Positions 17,023 through 25,672 are shown, counted from the stretch's first letter. The stretch: DNA of 35,708 nt from Defluviitaleaceae bacterium (GCA_009785595.1 WQVZ01000012.1:1-35708), one strand, 5' to 3'. Notes: a model not told the origin generated them from the sequence alone. Numbers and translations: made by a program.

Positions 17023-18336
17023 CTAATTATATCGCCAAGAGCCGGTGAAGCCATTTAGGGGCGTGCCCACTCCGCCAACATTTGTGATCGTACGGAAGCT
17101 AAGTACACCTACCGCGGTAGTTCCTTGAGCTAAAGCCGCGCCGCTGTCGCCCTGTTGAAGTACCCGGGTACCATTACCAAATACCATTACGAACTCCGAG
17201 AGTCTGAACCCATCATTAATTGTAGGTGCCGTGTAGGCCGTAACAGCACCATGAAAAGTTCCGGTGGTGGTGGCACCAAAGGCTCTTACGGCAGAACCAC
17301 CGGATGGTCTGTTGCTTCTAAAGTTTGCCATTGCTGTTCCATCAGGTAACAAGGTGCTGACTGTAATGCCGTTGCGCAATGTAATCCTGGTCCAATCTAC
17401 ACCAACCAGAGGGGTGAACAAGGAATGCGCTACGTCACCTATATGAACTCCATTTTGGTACACGTGAGTTCCTTCCCCAAAGGCTCCGGTGTTAGTGGAA
17501 TGGGCGGCAGTGAAAAACTCCGTTCGATTGTGATTTCTTGGGTGGCCCACTGTAAAGCCGCCTTGCGCTCCGGTTCTTGGATTACGCAAGTCTATTCTGG
17601 CGCCCATAAAGACATGAGATATTGACGCCGGTGATATGCTTGCATCCAAATTATTAGGCAGAGCAGGAGCTGGGCCGTATGGTATGAAATCGTGTGGAGT
17701 GGGCAAGGCCAGAAATCGCTGCACACGGCGGCCTCTTAAAAAGTCTTCAAGAAGAGCAATTTGTTCTTCCGAATACATTTCGGCATAAGAACTCATGGGG
17801 ACGTTATTGAGCATTATATAAGCCTCGTCCGGGTCATACTCAATCCACTCAAAGATAGTGCGCACTGCTCTCTCGCTAAATGCACTTTCTATTGGGTGCA
17901 CAAACACAAAAACCATTTGCTCTGCCGGTATGCCTGTTGCTAGATTAATCGCTTCTTTCAGCTCCTGGTTAAGCACATCGTCTTCGTTCGTAATGCCGAT
18001 GGCAAAATGATTCTCGAAGCCCGCTATATTGACGTTGGTCAGCGGCGTATCCCATATGCCTCCAGTAAAAATGTCCACAAAACCGTCTCTTACCCTCGAG
18101 TCAACCGATGCCCACATAAGCTCTTGAAAAGCCTCGGCATCATAAAAGCTGTCAAAGCTGCGTCTTGCAAGCATATTTCCGCCGCTTGCGTCGCCAAGAA
18201 ATTCCTCCAGCAGCATTAGCTGGTTTTCCAAAACCTGTCTGTCTGCACTTGCCTCAAGTGCGGCTGTGCCGGAAACAAACAACAGCAACACCAAAGCAAA
18301 AATGCCAATATACGTCTTTTTAAATAGTTTTTTCAT
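17023..18336 (-). CDS. secreted S1-family (chymotrypsin/streptogrisin-like) serine protease
   Basis: Signal peptide; His FFTAAHS, Asp VGVDWTRI, Ser QGDSGAAL. Confidence 0.82.
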   Translation of the reverse strand: MKKLFKKTYIGIFALVLLLFVSGTAALEASADRQVLENQLMLLEEFLGDASGGNMLARRSFDSFYDAEAFQELMWASVDSRVRDGFVDIFTGGIWDTPLTNVNIAGFENHFAIGITNEDDVLNQELKEAINLATGIPAEQMVFVFVHPIESAFSERAVRTIFEWIEYDPDEAYIMLNNVPMSSYAEMYSEEQIALLEDFLRGRRVQRFLALPTPHDFIPYGPAPALPNNLDASISPASISHVFMGARIDLRNPRTGAQGGFTVGHPRNHNRTEFFTAAHSTNTGAFGEGTHVYQNGVHIGDVAHSLFTPLVGVDWTRITLRNGITVSTLLPDGTAMANFRSNRPSGGSAVRAFGATTTGTFHGAVTAYTAPTINDGFRLSEFVMVFGNGTRVLQQGDSGAALAQGTTAVGVLSFRTITNVGGVGTPLNGFTGSWRYN

Positions 18337-18416
18337 GGTACAAAAATCCTCCTTTGTTTAGGTTTTTTGTCGGTGGCCTCCAACGGTAATATGCACGTAT
18401 CAAACATCGTGCTACT

Positions 18417-18438
18417 TATAATATATATATATATATAT
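18417..18438. repeat. AT dinucleotide tract
   Basis: tataatatatatatatatatat run immediately upstream of the protease gene. Confidence 0.95.
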
Positions 18439-18533
18439 TGACTTTGTCAAGGAAAAGTTTGGCATAATGTGTCAAAAAATACTTTTGCTGCCGCAATGGA
18501 CACCCGCAAACAAATTGGTCTGAAGCGATATTC

Positions 18534-18560
18534 ACCGAAATGACACCCCGCACATATTAT
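18534..18560 (+). promoter_or_regulatory. possible sigma-K/sigma-E type promoter upstream of the conserved 295-aa protein
   Basis: AC (18534-18535) - 17 nt - CATATTAT (18553-18560), resembling AC-N16/17-CATAnnnT. Confidence 0.4.
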
Positions 18561-18622
18561 GGTCTGAGAGGCCAATACCCTAAAGATTTTAGTGGTTTTA
18601 TCGAAAACAAGGAGGTTAAATT

Positions 18623-19510
18623 ATGGCAGCTTTTGAATTTGGAAACTATCCTGAGAAGCCGGGCAGGGGAACCTTTGGACCCGGCACAAGCGCGGCATCC
18701 ACAGGCACGCCTGCCTTTGGTGCGGGTCATGGGCACGGTCATGGTCATGGCAATGTAGAAATACCCAACCCCCACCACAGATTACGCAGCGAGCCCCTGC
18801 TCGCCCTTAAAATTTACGACTCTTGCCGCCACAAAAACTGTCTTACCCGGTCCGAGCTGGGTTTTGCCCGCTCTATAGACGGCCACCCCATTATTCCGCC
18901 GGAAGACGCACACTCTGTCACCATCGAAAACCTGCACATCAGAAGAATTGTAATCGCCAAAAAAGAGCCCAGCCCATTTAAGCGCGGCTTTTGGGATGTT
19001 GAAGTAAGATACATCTTTGACTACGAACTTAAATTTGCCGGACATGAAGACAACAAGTACGAAAACGTACACGCCACCAGCTCTTTCACCCGCTGCACAA
19101 ACCTGTTTGGCTCCGTGGGCGCAGAAGTAGCTATGGCCACCGACCTTTTTGGCAGAGCAGAAACCACCATGAGCGGCGAACCATTTGCAATTGTAGAAGC
19201 CAAGGCCCTGGGCCTGGCGGCAGAAATTGTGCGCAAGCGTTGCCATCATCACGAAGAGCCGGCTCACGTAGCTGTCACCATCGGCCTGTTCTCTATCATC
19301 AAGCTTTACCGTCTGGTGTCCCTGCTGGTGGAATCCCGTGGTTTTGTTATTCCCGAAGCCTGCGGCGATGTATGCCCGCTTAACCCTTGCGATTTCTTCG
19401 AGGAGCTAAATTTCCCAATGGATTCCTTTGCGCCACCCCAAAAGCCGGAATTTATGGCCGGTGTCAGCGGTGATATTCCAAGCGCAGTGCGGGAAGAACC
19501 AAAGGGCTAG
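18623..19510 (+). CDS. conserved Clostridia protein with His/Gly-rich N-terminal segment, possibly spore-associated
   Basis: GHGHGHGHGN; YDSCRHKNCLTRSELGFAR; FKRGFWDVEVRYIFDYEL; LVESRGFVIPEACGDVCPLNPCDFFEELNFPMDSFAPPQ; RBS aaggagg. Confidence 0.7.
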   Translation: MAAFEFGNYPEKPGRGTFGPGTSAASTGTPAFGAGHGHGHGHGNVEIPNPHHRLRSEPLLALKIYDSCRHKNCLTRSELGFARSIDGHPIIPPEDAHSVTIENLHIRRIVIAKKEPSPFKRGFWDVEVRYIFDYELKFAGHEDNKYENVHATSSFTRCTNLFGSVGAEVAMATDLFGRAETTMSGEPFAIVEAKALGLAAEIVRKRCHHHEEPAHVAVTIGLFSIIKLYRLVSLLVESRGFVIPEACGDVCPLNPCDFFEELNFPMDSFAPPQKPEFMAGVSGDIPSAVREEPKG

Positions 19511-19523
19511 ACACGATATTTTA

Positions 19524-19562
19524 AAGAGGAGCTTCCGTGTTGCAGAAGCTCCTCTTTTTTAT
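19524..19562 (+). terminator. intrinsic terminator
   Basis: AGAGGAGCTTC-cgtgttgca-GAAGCTCCTCTTTTTT. Confidence 0.9.
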
Positions 19563-19573
19563 GCCCGTTGGTA

Positions 19574-19939
19574 TCAGCAGGACAAAAGCCTTTTTAACAT
19601 TTCGATTATCCCTGCGGCAATTAAGCTCCCTGCTGTGTTGTCTGCCAAACTGCCTAACTTCTTAATGTTGTCGCGTATAGTTTTTGGCTCTTTTCTTTTT
19701 TGTGCGTTGTTTAATGCTTTAACTATAATAGCCCTTGCTTCGTCGCTATTTTCAGGAAAGGCCTCATCAAAGTCCGGATGATTTGAAGCCTTGTAAAGCT
19801 CACGGAAGGCCTTAATGACGACATCGTAGTTAAAATCATCTTTTGGCGGCTGTGGATTTACTATGATGCAGCTATAGTCGTGCATACTGCCAACGATTAT
19901 TCCGCGGCCATGGTTGACATTTACCTGCTGTGCATCCAT
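19574..19939 (-). CDS. hypothetical protein with N-terminal NVNHGRGIIVGSMHDYSCIIV motif
   Basis: 121-aa ORF immediately downstream of the 19944-20468 gene. Confidence 0.6.
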   Translation of the reverse strand: MDAQQVNVNHGRGIIVGSMHDYSCIIVNPQPPKDDFNYDVVIKAFRELYKASNHPDFDEAFPENSDEARAIIVKALNNAQKRKEPKTIRDNIKKLGSLADNTAGSLIAAGIIEMLKRLLSC

Positions 19940-19943
19940 GCCA

Positions 19944-20468
19944 TCACCCCACCTTTATATTTGATGAATCGTTCATCTGATCTATGATAATGCCACTGCC
20001 AAAATTAATGTTGTAGCGTTTGTTTCCTTTATTTCCTTCACAAATTATGTTGCTCAACACCGCGAAAGCTTCATCGATAAAATTAAGTTGAGGCGACGTA
20101 AAAGAAACCTGGCGGCCAGAATTTAACTCTATATGTACGGCATAATATTGCATTTGAGACTTGTGCTTCCAAATCGCATACGCAACAAACCCAAGAATTG
20201 CCAAACCTAAAAGCCCAACTATACCGCCTCCGCCGGACATTCCAAAAATGAGAGCACCTAAACCAAGTAATGCGCCAACCACCACAGGATACGCCGGAAA
20301 AGATTTTTTGGGCAGACTTCCTTTCCATACTTGCGTTACATTAGAAATTTGCATAGCAGTACCTGCAAACGAAATTACATTGTCCTTGACCGTAAGTTCC
20401 GCTGATTCCAGCACTTTTGATTTCGTTTCCCTTAAATTAGCCACCTCTAACATGTCCTGCATACTCAT
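19944..20468 (-). CDS. small membrane protein (DUF6232-like) ending in NINFGSGIIIDQMNDSSNIKVG
   Basis: Central TM pair VVVGALLGLGALIFGMSGGGGIVGLLGLAILGFVAYAIW; RBS aggagg. Confidence 0.65.
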   Translation of the reverse strand: MSMQDMLEVANLRETKSKVLESAELTVKDNVISFAGTAMQISNVTQVWKGSLPKKSFPAYPVVVGALLGLGALIFGMSGGGGIVGLLGLAILGFVAYAIWKHKSQMQYYAVHIELNSGRQVSFTSPQLNFIDEAFAVLSNIICEGNKGNKRYNINFGSGIIIDQMNDSSNIKVG

Positions 20469-20595
20469 ATCAATATCCTCCTATGCACAAATTGTAATGT
20501 TATGTATTGTATCACATCATTCTTTGTGTGTCAACAATTTTCGCAGTAATTTGGCAAATTCTTCGGAAGCAGCACAAAAAGGTGTACGCAAAAAC

Positions 20596-20624
20596 AAAAA
20601 TAGGCGACCGTATGTTGGCCGCCC
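20596..20624 (-). terminator. terminator of metNIQ
   Basis: Minus strand GGGCGGCC-aacatac-GGTCGCC-TATTTTTG just beyond metQ. Confidence 0.7.
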
Positions 20625-20639
20625 ATCTGTATTCCTTTA

Positions 20640-21401
20640 TTAAAACTGTGGCACAATACGCCCCAGGTACTCATCGTGGATAAACTGCCGCACCACATCG
20701 GATGATATAGCACGGATAAGGGCCTGTAGAGCCTTGTTGTCCTCATAACCTGCGCGCACCACCACAAAATTGGTGAAGTTTTCGGCAGCTTCGGATTCGT
20801 CTGCTTCGGCGGCACCGTATATATTGCGGTAAAACACGCCACCTTGCAGGGCAAAATTACCATTTATTACGGCGAAGTCTACATCTGGCAGTATACGGGG
20901 CAAAAGCTCAGCGGCCAGGGGTGTGATGTTAAGGTCGTTGCGGTTAAGCTCCAGGTCATCTAATAGTTGCAATGCGCGGGCTTCATTTGAAGGGTCGTCA
21001 GGAATAGCGATTGTAGCCCCGGAGGTGATGTCATCCAGGCTGTACAGCCGCCCAGCGTACAGCCGCAAAGGCTCAAAATGCACCCCAAAAACCGGCACAA
21101 GGTCTGTACCATGATTGGCGTTAAAATTGGCCAAAAAGGGTCTGTGTTGGAAAAAGTTTGCATCAACGGCCCCATCGCGCAGGGCAATATTGGGTAGCAC
21201 AAAGTCGTCAAATTCCACTATTTCGAGCACAAAGCCTTCTTCCAGCATAAGGGGCGCGGCTTGGGCCAAAATTTGCGCATGAGGCACGGATGATGCGCCA
21301 ATTGTAAATACGATGTAATCGCCGTTATCGCCATTGCCACCACAAGCGGCCAAAGCTACAAGGGCGGTCAAGCCCAACAAGAAAGTTATAATTTTTTTCA
21401 T
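20640..21401 (-). CDS. metQ: methionine ABC transporter substrate-binding lipoprotein
   Basis: Lipobox LAACGG; NlpA/MetQ-type VPHAQILAQ, ANFFQHRPFLANFN, IAIPDDPSNEARALQLL. Confidence 0.93.
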   Translation of the reverse strand: MKKIITFLLGLTALVALAACGGNGDNGDYIVFTIGASSVPHAQILAQAAPLMLEEGFVLEIVEFDDFVLPNIALRDGAVDANFFQHRPFLANFNANHGTDLVPVFGVHFEPLRLYAGRLYSLDDITSGATIAIPDDPSNEARALQLLDDLELNRNDLNITPLAAELLPRILPDVDFAVINGNFALQGGVFYRNIYGAAEADESEAAENFTNFVVVRAGYEDNKALQALIRAISSDVVRQFIHDEYLGRIVPQF

Positions 21402-21416
21402 AATATCACATCTCCA

Positions 21417-22094
21417 TTAAATTATTTTTCGGTCAATCTTTGCCGCCAGTACATTTAACACCAGCTGGACAATAGCCACAATAGCCACAATAAAAACAAC
21501 CGTAATAAGCATTAAATCTGTTTGGAACCGCTGGTATCCATACCTAATTGCAATGCGCCCCAGGCCGCCCGCACCCACGGCACCTGCCATGGCCGACAGG
21601 CTTATAAGGTTGATAGTGGTTATGGCCAGGCCTCGCACTAATGACGGTATACTCTCCGGCAGCATCACCTTGCGTATTATCTGAAAATTTCCCGCGCCCA
21701 TGGACTTTGCCGCGTCTATTACCCCGGCATCAAGTTCGCTAAGGGCGGCCTCTACCATGCGCGCCACAAAGGGCGCGGCGGCAATAACCAGCGGCACAAT
21801 GGCAGCGGTGGATCCTATTGTAGTGCCCACAATAATGCGGGTAATGGGTATTAACAAAACTATCAAAATTATAAAAGGAATAGAGCGGCCGGTGTTTACC
21901 ACCATGCCCAAAATTTTGTTGGCGGGGCGGTTTGGCATAAGTCCATCCGGCCCGGTGGCCACCAGCATAACCCCCATTGGCAGACCCAGCGCATAGGCTA
22001 TGGTCACGGAGGCAAAGGTCATATACATGGTGTCCACAAGCCCATCAAACAGCGTGGGCCAAAAGGCCGCAAAAGTAATCCATAAATTTTCCAT
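21417..22094 (-). CDS. metI: methionine ABC transporter permease
   Basis: MetI-type NTGRSIPFIILIVLLIPITR, AMAGAVGAGGLGRIAIRYGYQRF. Confidence 0.94.
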   Translation of the reverse strand: MENLWITFAAFWPTLFDGLVDTMYMTFASVTIAYALGLPMGVMLVATGPDGLMPNRPANKILGMVVNTGRSIPFIILIVLLIPITRIIVGTTIGSTAAIVPLVIAAAPFVARMVEAALSELDAGVIDAAKSMGAGNFQIIRKVMLPESIPSLVRGLAITTINLISLSAMAGAVGAGGLGRIAIRYGYQRFQTDLMLITVVFIVAIVAIVQLVLNVLAAKIDRKII

Positions 22095-22097
22095 ATT

Positions 22098-22853
22098 TTA
22101 TTCCTCCCCATCCAGGTTTTTTTCTACATTTAGCAGCAATTTCGTCATAGAGTGCTGGGGATTTGCGATAATATCAGCGGTTTGCCCCAGCTCTACGACC
22201 CTCCCTTCGCTCAGCACAGCCATACGCTTTGTAATGGCTCGTATAACCCCAATCTCGTGGGTTATAATGATGATGGTAATGCCAAGCTTTGTGTTTATAT
22301 CCCTAAGCAGCCTTAGAATTTCCCCTGTGGTGAAGGAGTCCAAGGCGCTGGTAGGTTCGTCACACAGCAGTATTTTGGGATTTGTAGCCAAGGCCCGGGC
22401 AATGGCCACCCTTTGCTTTTGTCCGCCGGATAATTGGGCCGGGTAGGCTTTTAGTTTGTCCGTAAGATCAACAAGTCCCGCAAGCTCGCTCACTCTTTGG
22501 TTTATGTATGTTTTGTCCGCCTTTATCAGCTCCAACGGAAAAGCAATATTTTTCTCCACATTACGCTGCATCAGTAGGTTAAACCCCTGAAACACCGTGC
22601 CCATCTGCTTTTTGACCGTATTGGCGGCGGTACCGCTAAAATCCGTAACATCTTGGCCCAAAATCTCAATGCGTCCGGCATCCGGTCGCTCCAACAGTCC
22701 AATCATCTTTAGCATGGTGCTTTTGCCTGCGCCGGATTTGCCAATGATGCCAAAAATATCCCCGGCATCAATGTCCAATGTAGCGTCCTGCAAGGCATGT
22801 ATGCTGTTTTTATAAATCTTTGTAACATTTTGCAGTTTTATCATATCAAGCAC
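22098..22853 (-). CDS. metN: methionine ABC transporter ATPase
   Basis: GIIGKSGAGKSTMLKMIGLLERP, LSGGQKQRVAIARALA, LCDEPTSALD, ITHEIGVI. Confidence 0.93.
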   Translation of the reverse strand: MLDMIKLQNVTKIYKNSIHALQDATLDIDAGDIFGIIGKSGAGKSTMLKMIGLLERPDAGRIEILGQDVTDFSGTAANTVKKQMGTVFQGFNLLMQRNVEKNIAFPLELIKADKTYINQRVSELAGLVDLTDKLKAYPAQLSGGQKQRVAIARALATNPKILLCDEPTSALDSFTTGEILRLLRDINTKLGITIIIITHEIGVIRAITKRMAVLSEGRVVELGQTADIIANPQHSMTKLLLNVEKNLDGEE

Positions 22854-22923
22854 CCTTTCTGTCCGTTATACTATTTCTTGCCCAGGGTTGACATATTTTG
22901 ATTGAAAAGAAATAACATGAATC

Positions 22924-23225
22924 AAAAAACCCCTAGAAAATAGGAAAAACCTATCTTCTAGGGGCGAAAAAAATCCGCGGTACCACCCTAGTTCATCTGC
23001 CCATTGCTGTGGCAGACCTCGTCGGATGCAAACACATCCTATTGCTGTAACGTGCAAACACGTAGAACCCTTAGCCGCCCACAAAAGACGTACCTCGAAT
23101 CCTAAAGGCTCCCGGACCATATTCGGTATGTTGCTTGGGCCCTCCCTCTCAGCCTGGAAGCATAAGCTTCGCTGGGGAGATTCTCTGTAACCGGCAATCA
23201 CGCCTACTCATCCATTCACTGCCCT
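22924..23225 (-). ncRNA. T-box leader (Met specifier) upstream of metNIQ
   Basis: Minus strand AGGGTGGTACCGCGG T-box (22975-22990), terminator CCCCTAGAAGATAGG..CCTATTTTCTAGGGGTTTTTT (22924-22966), GATGAGTAGG, and GAATATGG with specifier ATG (23118-23120). Confidence 0.88.
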
Positions 23226-23227
23226 CA

Positions 23228-23352
23228 TAGCAATTTTCTCTTTAGTGGGCCATTTTTGAAATGACACCACGGCCCGCTTTTTCCGGCAGCACAGCGATTT
23301 CTGCTGCGCGAGAGGGAAAATCAAAAATGGCCTACCATGAATAAAATTGCTA
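23228..23352. repeat. hairpin-rich element A with terminal inverted repeats, between promoter and T-box
   Basis: TAGCAATTTT (23228-23237)/AAAATTGCTA (23343-23352) and nested GGCCATTTTTGA/TCAAAAATGGCC. Confidence 0.65.
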
Positions 23353-23378
23353 GCTAGTATGAAATTGTATTAAAGGCA

Positions 23379-23406
23379 ATTATACCACATATTTTCCATT
23401 TGTCAA
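23379..23406 (-). promoter_or_regulatory. promoter of T-box-metNIQ transcript
   Basis: Minus strand TTGACA-N16-TATAAT. Confidence 0.75.
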
Positions 23407-23458
23407 TACCTTTTTTCAAAAAAATTCGCAAACAGGCCGCTGTCCTCGCAAAATAGCC

Positions 23459-23487
23459 TTGACAATTATGTGGGACAGGAGTATAAT
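23459..23487 (+). promoter_or_regulatory. consensus sigma-A promoter of the Mrp operon
   Basis: TTGACA-N17-TATAAT. Confidence 0.85.
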
Positions 23488-23517
23488 TTGTACAATTATG
23501 TTTGTAGGGGTGACGCA

Positions 23518-24030
23518 ATGGGCAAGCACACCTTTTTTGTGTTGTTGGCGCTTACGGTGGTGTGGATAATTTTGATGGAAGAGATATCCTGGCGGGTTTT
23601 GGGCATGGGTATGCTTACTGTCATAGCCTGTATGCATCTGGGCAGCAAATTTTTGCCTTATGACGAGATAAAAAACGTAAACTTTTTTAAGCTGGCCACA
23701 TACCCGCTGTTTTTGGTGGGACAAATTTACGCGGCCGGCTTTCAGGTTATAAAGGTTATTTTGCTGGGGTGTCGGGTGGATGTTGTTAAGATGAAAACCC
23801 GCCTTAACAACGAAACTTTACGTATTATTTTGGCAGACTCCATCACCCTCATACCCGGCAGTGTGTTGTTGGAGCTGGATGGAGAAGATGTTACGGTGCT
23901 GTGGATAACATCCAGCAAAGCACCCGTATTGGATGCCGCCGGCACCGATGAACTGATAAAAGGCAAGCTGGAGCGCAGGCTGGCCGTGGCTCAAAGAGAT
24001 GAGCAACCAAAAACTGACGAGTACGAGTGA
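23518..24030 (+). CDS. mnhE: Na+/H+ antiporter subunit E (MnhE/MrpE)
   Basis: MrpE-type NNETLRIILADSITLIPGSVLLELDGEDVTVLWI; start ATG 23518. Confidence 0.88.
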   Translation: MGKHTFFVLLALTVVWIILMEEISWRVLGMGMLTVIACMHLGSKFLPYDEIKNVNFFKLATYPLFLVGQIYAAGFQVIKVILLGCRVDVVKMKTRLNNETLRIILADSITLIPGSVLLELDGEDVTVLWITSSKAPVLDAAGTDELIKGKLERRLAVAQRDEQPKTDEYE

Positions 24031-24035
24031 GGTAA

Positions 24036-24311
24036 GTGTTAAGCATGTATATACTGTGGGCAATGCTGGGCCTTGTGGTCCTTTATATTATCCGTGCGTT
24101 AATAGGGCCGTCTATATGGGACAGGCTTTTGGCCCTTAACCTTGTGGCCACCAAAATAATCATCATTATCATTGCCTATGCCTTTGTTACCGGCATTTCC
24201 TTTTTGCAAGACTTTGCCGTAATATACACCCTGTCGGGCTTTATTGGCACCATTTTTATTGCCTTGTTTTTGTCCGAGCGCAGAGTGGGCAAGCGAAGGG
24301 GGAAAAAATAA
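24036..24311 (+). CDS. mnhF: Na+/H+ antiporter subunit F (MnhF/MrpF)
   Basis: RALIGPSIWDRLLALNLVATK..., 3 TM, operon position. Confidence 0.85.
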   Translation: MLSMYILWAMLGLVVLYIIRALIGPSIWDRLLALNLVATKIIIIIIAYAFVTGISFLQDFAVIYTLSGFIGTIFIALFLSERRVGKRRGKK

Positions 24312-24662
24312 ATGGACTTTGCAGGGGTTTTGGATATTGCCGGGCATATTGTCATTGGCATTGGTATTGCTTTTATGGTCATTGGCGCATACGGGCTTTT
24401 TAAATTCAGAGATTTTTATCCCCGTCTGCTTATTGCTTCCAAAATTGATACGGTTGGGCTGCTTACCGTGCTTTTTGGCATTACTCTGCGCAGCGGCTTC
24501 ACTTTTTTTTCCGCCAAGGTGCTGTTTATTGCCGTTATCATATTAATATTAAACCCAATGGTAGCCCATATTGTGGCCCGGGCAGCTTATCGCGCAGGTT
24601 ATCAGCTGGAGGGCACATTAACTGACGATTCTTCCGAAGAAGAACCGTTTGCGGAGGAGTAA
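24312..24662 (+). CDS. mnhG: Na+/H+ antiporter subunit G (MnhG/MrpG)
   Basis: GAYGLFKFRDFYPRLLIASKIDTVGLLTVLFG; NPMVAHIVARAAYRAG. Confidence 0.87.
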   Translation: MDFAGVLDIAGHIVIGIGIAFMVIGAYGLFKFRDFYPRLLIASKIDTVGLLTVLFGITLRSGFTFFSAKVLFIAVIILILNPMVAHIVARAAYRAGYQLEGTLTDDSSEEEPFAEE

Positions 24663-25672
24663 TGGACATGCTATCGGAAACCCTGCTTGTGACCTTGCTT
24701 GTTATATGGGTATTGTGCTGTGTGCTTATACTCTTCGAGCGGCGCATATACCGCAACATCATATATTTTGGCATTTTTTCACTGATAGCTTCTTTGTGCT
24801 ATCTTCTTTTGGGTGCCCCCGACGTGGCCATGGCCGAGGCGGGCATTTCTGTATTTGCCACCATTTTCTTTATTGTGTGCATAGAAAAATCCTATAGCCG
24901 CCAAGGCGGTGCCGTTAGGGAAAAATCCGAATCTATGCGACGCGGCCGATGGATCATCAAAATTGCCGTGCCCCTGGTGTTTTCCGCGGGGCTTTTTGCG
25001 CTGTTTGTGCGTTTTATGCCAGATATTCCCGTCAACACATACCTAAAAGACCAATTTTTGGCCAGATTTATGACGGATGTGGGGGGATATAACGCCGTTA
25101 CGGCTATTTTGTTAGGTTACAGGGTGTATGATACCCTTTTCGAGGCTTTGATACTGGTGGTTTCTGTGGTGGCGGTGGCCCATATGTCCTGGGCAGAAGA
25201 ATTATCTGTGCCCGACGGCCGCCACAGCGAAATAGAAAACTCCAATATGGCTGTATTTACCATGCGTATCATATGCCCCATCATCCTTATTTTTGGCGCA
25301 TACTTAATACTTAACGGCCACGTAGCAGCAGGTGGCGGCTTTTTGGGCGGGGTTGCCATATCCACCTTCTTTATATGCCGCTACTATATTTATGGTATTT
25401 ACGACATGCCCGTGAAAAAGGTTATGCGCATGGAAGAACTTGTGTTTATATACTTCACCCTTATGGCGGTGCTTTTTGTCACACTTATCGGCGCAAATAT
25501 ATATCTGCCATCAGATTTTGCCGAGGTATATCAACATCTGTATCTTATCATCATGAACACCCTTATCGGCCTAAAGGTAGCCTGCGGATTTTTTATTATT
25601 TTCTATAGATACGTGACAGTTGAGCGTATAGAAGGCGAACTGCCAGCCGAAGAAGGGGGGAGCCAGGCATGA
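24662..25672 (+). CDS. fused MrpA-C/DUF4040 - MbhE-like - MnhB subunit
   Basis: N-terminal LLLGAPDVAMAEAGISVFATIFFIVCIEK (DUF4040), middle NAVTAILLGYRVYDTLFEALILVVSVVAV, C-terminal GHVAAGGGFLGGVAIS (MnhB). Confidence 0.82.
   Translation: MDMLSETLLVTLLVIWVLCCVLILFERRIYRNIIYFGIFSLIASLCYLLLGAPDVAMAEAGISVFATIFFIVCIEKSYSRQGGAVREKSESMRRGRWIIKIAVPLVFSAGLFALFVRFMPDIPVNTYLKDQFLARFMTDVGGYNAVTAILLGYRVYDTLFEALILVVSVVAVAHMSWAEELSVPDGRHSEIENSNMAVFTMRIICPIILIFGAYLILNGHVAAGGGFLGGVAISTFFICRYYIYGIYDMPVKKVMRMEELVFIYFTLMAVLFVTLIGANIYLPSDFAEVYQHLYLIIMNTLIGLKVACGFFIIFYRYVTVERIEGELPAEEGGSQA

Noticed and set aside
18782-19267. 161-aa minus-strand ORF opposite the 18623-19510 gene
   Set aside because: Antisense shadow ORF without RBS or domain signal.
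22866-23201. 111-aa minus-strand ORF between metN and the upstream region
   Set aside because: Lies inside the T-box leader RNA; sequence is explained by T-box structure, not coding.
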